From contig URCA01000042.1 of assembly GCA_900546265.1 (NCBI GenBank), forward strand, positions 1 through 29,160: a stretch of DNA of 29,160 nucleotides, written 5' to 3'. A program made the position numbers and the translations under genes. This DNA is from an uncultured Oscillospiraceae bacterium. Its GTDB lineage: Bacteria > Bacillota > Clostridia > Oscillospirales > Acutalibacteraceae. The notes beneath the pieces are model-generated. The model was not told where the DNA came from. It did no database searches and was given only the letters and a program-made list of their open reading frames with translations. Shown here piece after piece: positions 7,845-15,264 of this stretch. Every line of letters begins with the position of its first letter. Within the stretch, counting starts at the first letter, position 1.

Positions 7845-9077
7845 TTATATATGATGGCCCAAAGCCATTCCGGTCGAAAAAGCAATTTGCAGATTAAAAC
7901 CGCCCGTATAAGCATCCACATCCAGCACTTCGCCGGCAAAGTACAAACCGCTTACCAGCTTGGATTCCATCGTTTTAGCCTGGATTTCCTTCACGGAAAC
8001 GCCGCCCGATGTGATAATGGCCTCCTCCACCGGACGAAACCCACGGATGCTTACGGGAAAGGCCTTGAGCAGAGATACCAGCCGGTTTCGTTCCTCCCGG
8101 GTGATGGAATGCCCTTTTGTATCGCCGGCTATGGCGGCCAGGCGCAGCACCACCGGAATGGCCGTGCGCGGCAGTAGTTTGCCGAGAGTGTTGGCCACGT
8201 CGGCGTTTTTATACGCCTGCAAATCCCGCAGGACCCGGTTATCTAGCTGCTCCGGCGTCAATCCCGGTTTCCAGTCGATCCACAGCGTGTACCGTCCCGG
8301 TACCATATGCCGCATGTGGGCGCTGGCGCTGAGAACCATCGGACCCGATACACCGAAATGGGTAAACAGCATTTCTCCCAAATCCGAGCAAATGCTGCCG
8401 CCGCTTTCGTTGTCCACCACCCGAAGCCCCACATTTTTCAAGGCCAGTCCCTGCATGTCCCCACACCAGCTGTCGTTCGATTCCAAGGGAACCAGCGAAG
8501 GCCTGGGCGGCACAATGGTATGTCCAGCCTGCTCAGCGAGACGATAGCCGTCTCCGGTGGAACCTGTCAGCGGATAGGACAGCCCGCCTGTGCAAACCGC
8601 CACCGCATAGGCCGGCAATACGGAACCGTCCTCCAGCCTCACACCGGTACATACCCCGTCCTCCAAGCACAGCGATACGGCTCTTCCTTGGTGAAAGCGA
8701 CACCCGCCCCCCCGCGCATACCGCACCAAAGCGTCCACGATATCCACGGCCTTGTCCGAAACGGGAAACACACGGTTCCCGCGTTCTGTTTTAAGCGGGA
8801 CGCCCTGCTGCTCGAAAAAATCCATCGCGTCCTGCGGGGAAAACTGATTGAGGGCACTGTACAAAAAGCGCCCATTCTCCGGTACATGCTCGATAAACTC
8901 GTCGATGGTGCATCGATTGGTCACGTTGCACCGGCCTTTGCCGGTAATCATCACCTTGCGCGCCATGCGGGGATTGCGCTCTATCACCGTAACATCTAAT
9001 CCGCGGCGAGCGGCACAGCCCGCCGCCATAAGACCGGCAGCTCCTCCGCCGATCACCAGTATTTGCATGCCATCCAA
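7845..9077 (-). CDS. HI0933/BaiN-type FAD-dependent flavoprotein
   Basis: A 410-residue NAD(P)/FAD-dependent oxidoreductase of the HI0933-like family (YhiN/BaiN, also annotated aminoacetone oxidase family). It has the FAD dinucleotide loop IGGGAAG (9-15), the hallmark GKGRCNVTN shortly after, a TSGGVSVKEI block, and the C-terminal signature GLYFAGEVLDVDAYTGGFNLQ. The physiological substrate is unknown for most members; a bile-acid role for BaiN is specific to some gut strains and should not be assumed. Two starts are possible, ATG 9077 and ATG 9068 (MQILVIGGG), with AAGGGG 5 or 10 nt upstream. It follows the rpiR-type gene by 5 bp. Confidence 0.9.
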   Translation of the reverse strand: MDGMQILVIGGGAAGLMAAGCAARRGLDVTVIERNPRMARKVMITGKGRCNVTNRCTIDEFIEHVPENGRFLYSALNQFSPQDAMDFFEQQGVPLKTERGNRVFPVSDKAVDIVDALVRYARGGGCRFHQGRAVSLCLEDGVCTGVRLEDGSVLPAYAVAVCTGGLSYPLTGSTGDGYRLAEQAGHTIVPPRPSLVPLESNDSWCGDMQGLALKNVGLRVVDNESGGSICSDLGEMLFTHFGVSGPMVLSASAHMRHMVPGRYTLWIDWKPGLTPEQLDNRVLRDLQAYKNADVANTLGKLLPRTAIPVVLRLAAIAGDTKGHSITREERNRLVSLLKAFPVSIRGFRPVEEAIITSGGVSVKEIQAKTMESKLVSGLYFAGEVLDVDAYTGGFNLQIAFSTGMALGHHI

Positions 9078-9082
9078 TCCCC

Positions 9083-9964
9083 TTATTCAGAAACCTCTTC
9101 AAACGGCTGAAAAACCTGATAAGTCTCCCACAGCTGTTCGAGTTCCGTCAGCCGGGCGGCGTTGCTGTCCATCTTTTTCAGCGACACGGCCACCAGCAAT
9201 GCGTTGATAATACTCAGCGGCGCGACCAAGGAATCCACGATGGTGGCCATATCGCTGTGCGCCAACAGCAGATAGGACGCGTACTCCGCTATAGGGGACA
9301 GCACGCTGTCTGTAATCGCAATGATCTTCGCCTGCCGGGAATGTGCGAAGTGGACGGTCTTTACCGCCTTGCTGGAATAGCGGGGAAAGCTCAAGCCGAT
9401 GATGGCGTCCTGCTCCCCTATCTGCAGCATTTCCTCCAGAATTTCCGTTTCGCTCGAGGTGTAAATCAAATGGATATCCGGCAGCAGCAGCTTTAAATAA
9501 TAGGCGAGAAAATTGGCCAGCGCCCGACAGCTGCCGGCGCCGAAAATATACACCCGCCGAGCCTCCACAATGGCGTCCACCGCCTGATAAAACACGTCGC
9601 GGGGAAGCTCCTCCAGCGTTTGACGAATGTTGGCCATATCATAGGCCATTACATTGTCCAGCACCTCGTCGTCCGCCATACGGGCCCGGGTCACCTCGAT
9701 GCGCTGGACGGTGGTCAGCTTGCTGCGGATCAACTCCTGCATGGCTTTCTGAAGCTGCGGATACCCGTCGAACCCCAGTTCCGCCGCGAAGCGCACCACG
9801 GTCGATTCGCTGACGCCGACCGTCTCTCCTAGCTTGAAAGCCGTCATAAAAGCGGCCGATTCATAATGCTCCTGAATATATTGTGCAATCCGTTTCTGCC
9901 CCTTTGAAAAACCGGCGGCATGCTCCGATATATGGGCGATCAGATTCGTCTTCAAAGCCAGCAC
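9083..9964 (-). CDS. MurR/RpiR-family transcriptional regulator
   Basis: The product (293 residues from GTG 9964) has an N-terminal HTH_6 domain (about 1-77; SKGQKRIAQYI, then GETVGVSESTVVRFAAELGFDGYPQLQ) and a C-terminal SIS sugar-phosphate-binding domain (about 125-255; FGAGSCRALANF, GLSFPRYSSKAV). RpiR proteins sense phosphosugars and regulate sugar or amino-sugar genes. Here it heads an operon of housekeeping membrane and nucleotide genes, so its target is unclear. GTG 9964 sits only 2 nt after GGAGG, whereas TTG 9955 (MKTNLIAHI) has a spacing of about 11 nt and matches family N-termini, so the true start may be 9955. Confidence 0.93.
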   Translation of the reverse strand: MLALKTNLIAHISEHAAGFSKGQKRIAQYIQEHYESAAFMTAFKLGETVGVSESTVVRFAAELGFDGYPQLQKAMQELIRSKLTTVQRIEVTRARMADDEVLDNVMAYDMANIRQTLEELPRDVFYQAVDAIVEARRVYIFGAGSCRALANFLAYYLKLLLPDIHLIYTSSETEILEEMLQIGEQDAIIGLSFPRYSSKAVKTVHFAHSRQAKIIAITDSVLSPIAEYASYLLLAHSDMATIVDSLVAPLSIINALLVAVSLKKMDSNAARLTELEQLWETYQVFQPFEEVSE

Positions 9965-9976
9965 CCCCTCCCGGAT

Positions 9977-10005
9977 ATTTTATAGCGTTTGCGAAGAAAA
10001 TGCAA
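9977..10005 (-). promoter_or_regulatory. Candidate promoter of the rpiR-cmk-ispH operon
   Basis: On the minus strand TTGCAT (10005-10000), a 17-nt spacer and TAAAAT (9982-9977) form a plausible sigma-A pair. Transcription would start near 9970, immediately before the GGAGG at 9971-9967. This short leader supports the TTG at 9955 over the GTG at 9964. Confidence 0.5.
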
Positions 10006-10029
10006 GCTTTATTATTCTTTCCTGCAAAA

Positions 10030-10566
10030 TCATCCATGACGAAACAAACGGGCCAGCTTGGGCTGAAGCACGCGAAGATAGGTAGTAATTGCCCCGGTCA
10101 GCGCAATGTCATATAAAACGAACGCCACGTTCCCGATCGCCAGTATGACGAACGGCAAATCCAAGCCGAATATCTCAAAGGAATCGGCCGGCAGCCCGAG
10201 AAATGTCAGCATAATCCAATATGCGCCTATCATCGTCAAGTTAAACACAGCCAGCTTGATAATCCACTCCAGCCAAATCTTCCGCAGCCGCTCGATCAGT
10301 GCCTTAAGTACCGGATAATACCCGAAAAAGGCGATAAACAACACCTTGGCTTCCATGGACGGCGTGATCAGCAGCGACAGCAGCGCCACGCAGGCGTAGG
10401 ACATCCAGCCCCACTTAACCCCTATCTCCAATATAATGGGGATCAGTACAGCTCCTGCAAGAGCCGGCAGCCCCATTTCAGAAATCGGCAGTATGGTCAG
10501 CAGCATACAGACCAGAGATAACGCGCATAAAATACCGCCCAAAGCCACCTTGGCACTCTGTCTCAC
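10030..10566 (-). CDS. Small polytopic membrane protein, unknown function
   Basis: A 178-residue, strongly hydrophobic protein with about five or six membrane segments (near 7-27, 33-50, 53-70, 75-88, 103-124, 136-160). Basic residues (IERLRKIW, PKLARLFRHG) lie in loops and at the C-terminus. The N-terminal pattern (GGILCALSLVCML, then LPALAGAVLIPIILEIG) resembles small Clostridia membrane proteins that look like ECF S-components, but I cannot assign a family. GTG 10566 follows GGGAGG by 9 nt. It lies downstream of the J-domain gene, separated by a hairpin, and upstream of the rpiR gene. The whole length is open and well preserved, so it is probably a real gene. Confidence 0.75.
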   Translation of the reverse strand: MRQSAKVALGGILCALSLVCMLLTILPISEMGLPALAGAVLIPIILEIGVKWGWMSYACVALLSLLITPSMEAKVLFIAFFGYYPVLKALIERLRKIWLEWIIKLAVFNLTMIGAYWIMLTFLGLPADSFEIFGLDLPFVILAIGNVAFVLYDIALTGAITTYLRVLQPKLARLFRHG

Positions 10567-10606
10567 AAATCCTGTCCTCCCTTTTATCCATGCGCCGCAA
10601 CGCTAA

Positions 10607-10637
10607 ACAACCCGTGCAGCAAGGCGGCACGGGTTGT
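10607..10637 (-). terminator. Hairpin between J-domain gene and membrane-protein gene
   Basis: ACAACCCGTGC (10607-10617) pairs perfectly with GCACGGGTTGT (10627-10637) around an 8-nt loop. On the minus strand only TTTAG follows, so it is at best a weak terminator or a processing/attenuation point. Confidence 0.5.
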
Positions 10638-10647
10638 CGGCTTCCGA

Positions 10648-11259
10648 TTAACAGCAGCGGATGAAATCGCCGCCCATACATTCGCAGCAGCAGTCGGCGC
10701 AAAGCAGGCCGCTGCACATATCGCAGCCGGAACAGCCGCCGGCGGATTGCTGCCGATTGGACGTCCGGAACCCACCGGTCTGCCGCTGCATATTCATCTG
10801 ATTGAGAGCGGAGCGGTATTCCATATTGCCGGGATCCATACGGGTGGCCGTGCTGAAATGATTATAGGCGTCCTCCAGCCATCCCTTTTTAAACAGGACG
10901 CTTCCTTTCAAAAAATACCATTCGGCATCGCGAGAGGCGGAAGGAATCCCGTCCAGCAGCACCTCCGCGTCCACAATCCGGCCGGTGCTCACCATGCTGC
11001 GGATATCGGCGAAGCGGGTGCTGCGCGCGGCGGAACCGCCGCCGGCTTGCCCGCTTCCCCCCTGCTTACGCATCCGGATAATGGTATCGTAAGCTTCGTT
11101 GATTTCCTGCATCTTTTCCTGCGCCAAATCAGACAGCGGGTTGTTGGCGTAATTGTCCGGGTGATATTTACGCGCCATTTCCCGATAAGCGGTTTTAACC
11201 TCCTCGTCGGTGGCCTCAGGAGAAATCTCCAATACTTTATAAGGATCGTTCACGCTCAT
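10648..11259 (-). CDS. J-domain protein with TPR-like segment and Cys-rich tail
   Basis: A 203-residue protein with an N-terminal J-domain (about 4-64) including the HPD triad (33-35) that stimulates DnaK ATPase. It lacks the G/F, zinc-finger and C-terminal domains of true DnaJ. A Gly/Ser linker leads to one or two TPR-like helices (about 82-145; WYFLKGSVLFKKGWLEDAYNHF). The last 28 residues (176-203) hold ten cysteines, including a CCC and a terminal CC. It begins within the stop codon of the DUF5685 gene (1-nt overlap, TGATG) after AAAAGGAG, so the two are translationally coupled. It is likely a specialised co-chaperone with a metal- or thiol-active tail; client and metal are unknown. Confidence 0.88.
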   Translation of the reverse strand: MSVNDPYKVLEISPEATDEEVKTAYREMARKYHPDNYANNPLSDLAQEKMQEINEAYDTIIRMRKQGGSGQAGGGSAARSTRFADIRSMVSTGRIVDAEVLLDGIPSASRDAEWYFLKGSVLFKKGWLEDAYNHFSTATRMDPGNMEYRSALNQMNMQRQTGGFRTSNRQQSAGGCSGCDMCSGLLCADCCCECMGGDFIRCC

Positions 11260-12155
11260 CAGGGCTCCTTTTCTTTCAGCGGCTTTTTATGGGGGCCTTC
11301 GCGGGTAAGCGCCTCTTTCTGGGCGGCGGGCATCCCCAATTCCAATATATTGCGTAAAATGCCGTCGAAACGGCGAACATGAAGTAAATTGTAAGCGGCA
11401 AGGCATTCAGCCAAACAGGCGTTTAGAGTGAACCTGGCATACTCCCGGGTGTCTTTGACCGCCTGAATGTCGCCCTTTTCCAAGCCACGGACAAGGATAT
11501 AGGGATTATAGCTCCCGTTCTCCAAGTCTTCCGGCAAATCCTCCGCCGCATCCACGAGATAAATCCAACGACCCAGGCAGTAGCCGAACCGATCGCGTAT
11601 TTTCTCCTCTCGCTCATCCGCGGCTCCCATCCTCGCCAGATAGGCCAGCATCATCGCGCTCGGCTCGGCAGCGGCGTCGAGGGACGCCGTTTTGGAAGTC
11701 TCCAACTCCGCCTGCCTGTCCATACAGGTCTGTATATGAGCGGCCAGCTCCGGATAGGCTTTGGCCGCCTTTTTCTTGGCACGGGAGGCGAAGGGCAGCA
11801 ACAGCCTCGCCGGCAGGCTGTGGAAAAAACCGTTGTCGGCCATGTTGTCCTTGAGCTTGTGATACATCAGCAGGGTGGCAGCGTCGGCCGCAAATTCCAC
11901 ATGCGTGTTCTCGCAGCAGCAAGTCCGCTTTTTCAGCGGATTGAAGGTACAACGTCCTTTTTTGAAGCCGGTGCAGGTATCCGAAAGCGCCATGCGAAAA
12001 ACGGCTAAAAAAGTAAAATCGTAGCTGAGCGTCATCCTTGCCATGACGCCGTACCGTTTCCCCAGTTGCTTGCACAGGGAACAATAAACCCCTTGATAAT
12101 GCTCAAATTCGGCCATCTTCAATTCGGGTTTATAAATACGCACATAGCCAAACAT
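11259..12155 (-). CDS. DUF5685 family protein
   Basis: A 298-residue protein whose N-terminus (FGYVRIYKPELK, then YQGVYCSLCKQLGKRYG) is typical of DUF5685 proteins of Clostridia. Function is unknown. Cysteines cluster in the first third: C25 and C28 (CSLC), C61, C69 and C79-C81 (TCCCENTH), suggesting a metal site. The rest is mainly helical, with a conserved-looking block GYCLGRWIYLVDAAEDLPEDLENGSYNP near 190-217 that resembles the acidic helices of isoprenoid-synthase-like folds, though this is only impression. It starts at ATG 12155 with a weak GGGA upstream and is coupled to the J-domain gene. Confidence 0.85.
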   Translation of the reverse strand: MFGYVRIYKPELKMAEFEHYQGVYCSLCKQLGKRYGVMARMTLSYDFTFLAVFRMALSDTCTGFKKGRCTFNPLKKRTCCCENTHVEFAADAATLLMYHKLKDNMADNGFFHSLPARLLLPFASRAKKKAAKAYPELAAHIQTCMDRQAELETSKTASLDAAAEPSAMMLAYLARMGAADEREEKIRDRFGYCLGRWIYLVDAAEDLPEDLENGSYNPYILVRGLEKGDIQAVKDTREYARFTLNACLAECLAAYNLLHVRRFDGILRNILELGMPAAQKEALTREGPHKKPLKEKEP

Positions 12156-12352
12156 AACGTCCCAACTGTTACCCTTCCTGATGGAATCTGAATATTATCA
12201 TAGCGTAAACAATCGAATAGTATATGAAAGAATTGTAAATATTCCTTTGTGCGGCCATCAATTTCACACCTTGCCAGAAGACAGGCTCTGTATAGTGTAC
12301 GGTTGTCCAAAACAGAATATACCTGCCGCTTCCCGGAAAAAGCCACAGCAGC

Positions 12353-12393
12353 GGCAAACCCGCCGCCGATATAGCATCAGCAGCGGGTTTGCC
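12353..12393 (-). terminator. Hairpin downstream of uvrA
   Basis: GGCAAACCCGC (12353-12363) pairs with GCGGGTTTGCC (12383-12393) with a 19-nt loop. On the minus strand it follows the uvrA stop by 9 nt, and a CTTTTTCC tract comes about 10 nt after the stem, so it probably ends the uvrBA transcript, imperfectly. The AT-rich stretch 12156-12350 between it and the DUF5685 gene shows no convincing promoter to me. Confidence 0.6.
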
Positions 12394-12402
12394 TATTCCT
12401 GT

Positions 12403-15228
12403 TCACTTGAGCACCGATCGCAGGTATTGTCCCGTATAGGATTTTTCCACGGCGGCAATTTCCTCCGGCGTACCGCAGGCGACCACTGTGCCGCCTTTGT
12501 CGCCGCCCTCCGGCCCTAAATCCACCACATAGTCCGCCGTTTTAATGACATCCAGATTGTGTTCAATCACCACAACTGTGTTGCCGGTGTCCACCAGCTT
12601 CTGCAGCACCTCGATAAGCTTGTGAACGTCCGCCGTGTGCAGGCCGGTGGTGGGCTCATCCAGAATATAAATCGTACGGCCCGTGGCCCGTTTGGACAGC
12701 TCGGTGGCCAGCTTGACGCGCTGCGCCTCACCGCCGGACAGCGTGGTGGCGGGCTGTCCGATTTTGATATACCCCAGCCCCACGTCCAGAAGTGTTTGCA
12801 GCTTTCGCGCAATCTTCGGGATGCTGCCGAAAAACTCCACGCCCTCCTCCACGGTCATGTTGAGCACATCGTCAATGCTTTTGCCCTTATACTTCACTTC
12901 CAAGGTCTCCCGGTTATACCGATGACCCTTGCATACCTCGCAGGGGACGTAAATATCTGGGAGAAAGTGCATTTCGATTTTAATGATACCGTCTCCCTGA
13001 CAGGCCTCGCACCGTCCTCCCTTGACGTTGAAGGAAAAACGGCCGGAGGAAAAGCCTCTCATCTTGGCGTCGGCCGTGGAGGCGTACAGCTCCCGGATAT
13101 CGTTGAACACCCCCGTATAGGTGGCCGGATTGGAACGAGGCGTCCGCCCGATTGGCGCCTGGTTGATGTCAATCACTTTATCTAAGGCATCCAGCCCGGT
13201 CATCTCCCGATGAGCGCCCGGCCTGGTATGGGCGCCGTTCAAATCGCCCGCCAGCTTTTTGTATAGGATTTCATTGACCAGCGAAGATTTGCCCGAGCCC
13301 GAAACCCCGGTCACGCAATTGAAAGCCCCCAGCCGGAACGATACATCCACGTTTTTCAGGTTGTTTTCGGTCGCCCCTAAAATGGTCAGCAGCTTGCCTG
13401 ATCCCGGCCGCCGCGTCTGTGGAACGGGAATCTTTTTCCGGCCGCTGAGATATTGACCGGTTATGGATTCCGGGCAATCCGTGATGCTTGCGGAAGGACC
13501 GGAATAAATTACATGCCCGCCATGGATGCCGGCGCCCGGCCCCACGTCTACAATCCAATCCGCCGCCCGCATCGTGTCCTCGTCGTGCTCGACTACAATC
13601 AGCGTATTCCCCAAATCCCGCAGCCGCTTGAGGGTTGCCAGCAGCTTGTCGTTGTCCCGCTGATGCAGGCCGATGCTGGGTTCATCGAGTATATAAAGCA
13701 CGCCCATCAGGTATGACCCGATTTGGGTGGCCAGCCGGATCCGCTGGCTTTCTCCGCCCGACAAGGTCCCCGACGCCCGGGATAGGCTCAGATACTCCAA
13801 TCCGACGCTTTGCAGGAAACCGAGCCGCTCCCGGATTTCCTTGAGAATGCGGTCGCCAATCAGATGCTCCCGATCGCTCAGCTCGATGCCGGACAGGAAA
13901 TCGAGCGCATCGGACACCGATTTACAGGACAGCTCGGAGATGTTGATCCCCCCTACCGTCACCGCCAGGCTCTCCTTGCGCAACCGCTCGCCGTGACATT
14001 CCGGACAAGGCACCTCGCTCATATAGGCTTCCAGCTCTTCCCGCATCCAGTCGCTGGTGGTTTCTTTGTAGCGGCGCTGCAAATTGTTGAGAACGCCCTC
14101 GAATTCCGTGAAGTATTCGCCGTGTCCGTATTCCTTTTGTCTGATCAGCTTGATTTTTTCTCCCTTGGTTCCATAAAGAAGAATATCGACGATTTCCTTC
14201 GGCAAATCCTTGACGGGCGTATCCAGTGAGAAGTGGTAATGGGCGGCCAATCCCTCGTAGTACATCTGCGCGATGGTGCCGCCGTCCACATAATTCCAGC
14301 CGCTGGCGTGGATGGCCCCCTGCCGGATAGAAAGCTTTCGATTGGTAAGGATCCGATCCGGATCCATGGACATGTACATCCCCAAACCCGTGCACTTGGG
14401 ACAGGCGCCAAACGGGTTGTTGAAGGAGAACATGCGGGGAGACAATTCTTCCACACTGACCCCATGCTCCGGGCAGGAATAATTCTGCGAAAAGGTCAGT
14501 TCCTCTCCGCCAATGACATCCACGGTCAGCAGACCGCCGGTCAAGGAGGTGGCCGTTTCGATGGAATCCGCCAGCCGTCCTTTGATATCCGGCTGCACCA
14601 CCAGCCGATCCACCACGATTTCTATCGTATGCTTCTTGTTCTTTTCGAGAGTGATGGCCTCGGACAAATCGTAAAGATTGCCGTCTACCCGCACCCGCAC
14701 ATATCCGGATTTCCGGGCGGCCTCGAACTCCTTGACGTGTTCGCCCTTACGCCCGCGCACCACCGGCGCCAGCAGCTGAATCCGGGTGCCCTCCTCTAGA
14801 GACAGTATCTGATCCACAATCTGATCGACCGTCTGCTGCTTAATCTCCCGGCCGCAGACGGGACAATGCGGGATGCCAATATTGGCATATAGCAGCCGCA
14901 GATAGTCGCTGATCTCCGTGACGGTGCCCACCGTGGAGCGCGGATTTTTGGAGGTGGTTTTCTGATCGATGGAAATAGCCGGCGAAAGCCCTTCGATAAA
15001 ATCTACGTCCGGCTTGTCCATCTGCCCTAAGAACTGTCGCGCATAGGAGGACAGACTCTCCACATAGCGCCGCTGCCCCTCTGCATAGATCGTGTCGAAG
15101 GCCAGCGAGGACTTGCCGGAGCCGGATATGCCTGTAAAGACAATTAGCTTGTCACGTGGAATTTCTATATCCACGTTCTTGAGGTTATGCTCTCGGGCGC
15201 CTTTGACGATCAGTTTGGTGTTTTGCAT
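12403..15228 (-). CDS. uvrA: Excinuclease ABC subunit A
   Basis: UvrA is the damage-recognising ABC ATPase of nucleotide excision repair and loads UvrB at lesions. The 941-residue protein has the first Walker A GISGSGKSS (33-41), an N-terminal CPVCG zinc site, the insertion with CPECHGERL, signature LSGGESQRIRLA and Walker B ILDEPSIGLHQRD. The second half has GVSGSGKSS, the CEACQGDG/CEVCKG zinc module, LSGGEAQRVKLA and ILDEPTTGLH. The length is standard. An in-frame TTG at 15234 lies 6 nt after GAAAGG and is a possible alternative start. It follows uvrB by 36 bp. Confidence 0.98.
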   Translation of the reverse strand: MQNTKLIVKGAREHNLKNVDIEIPRDKLIVFTGISGSGKSSLAFDTIYAEGQRRYVESLSSYARQFLGQMDKPDVDFIEGLSPAISIDQKTTSKNPRSTVGTVTEISDYLRLLYANIGIPHCPVCGREIKQQTVDQIVDQILSLEEGTRIQLLAPVVRGRKGEHVKEFEAARKSGYVRVRVDGNLYDLSEAITLEKNKKHTIEIVVDRLVVQPDIKGRLADSIETATSLTGGLLTVDVIGGEELTFSQNYSCPEHGVSVEELSPRMFSFNNPFGACPKCTGLGMYMSMDPDRILTNRKLSIRQGAIHASGWNYVDGGTIAQMYYEGLAAHYHFSLDTPVKDLPKEIVDILLYGTKGEKIKLIRQKEYGHGEYFTEFEGVLNNLQRRYKETTSDWMREELEAYMSEVPCPECHGERLRKESLAVTVGGINISELSCKSVSDALDFLSGIELSDREHLIGDRILKEIRERLGFLQSVGLEYLSLSRASGTLSGGESQRIRLATQIGSYLMGVLYILDEPSIGLHQRDNDKLLATLKRLRDLGNTLIVVEHDEDTMRAADWIVDVGPGAGIHGGHVIYSGPSASITDCPESITGQYLSGRKKIPVPQTRRPGSGKLLTILGATENNLKNVDVSFRLGAFNCVTGVSGSGKSSLVNEILYKKLAGDLNGAHTRPGAHREMTGLDALDKVIDINQAPIGRTPRSNPATYTGVFNDIRELYASTADAKMRGFSSGRFSFNVKGGRCEACQGDGIIKIEMHFLPDIYVPCEVCKGHRYNRETLEVKYKGKSIDDVLNMTVEEGVEFFGSIPKIARKLQTLLDVGLGYIKIGQPATTLSGGEAQRVKLATELSKRATGRTIYILDEPTTGLHTADVHKLIEVLQKLVDTGNTVVVIEHNLDVIKTADYVVDLGPEGGDKGGTVVACGTPEEIAAVEKSYTGQYLRSVLK

Positions 15229-15264
15229 GTACAAATCAAGCCTTTCAAGGAGCTAATTCCAGCC

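Noticed and set aside
10648..11259. Annotating the J-domain gene as dnaJ
   Set aside because: It lacks the G/F region, the four CxxCxGxG zinc repeats and the C-terminal substrate domain; its cysteines lie in a different tail pattern.
12119..12357. Short minus-strand frames upstream of the DUF5685 gene
   Set aside because: They are AT-rich, overlap the DUF5685 start, lack RBS and show no conserved residues.
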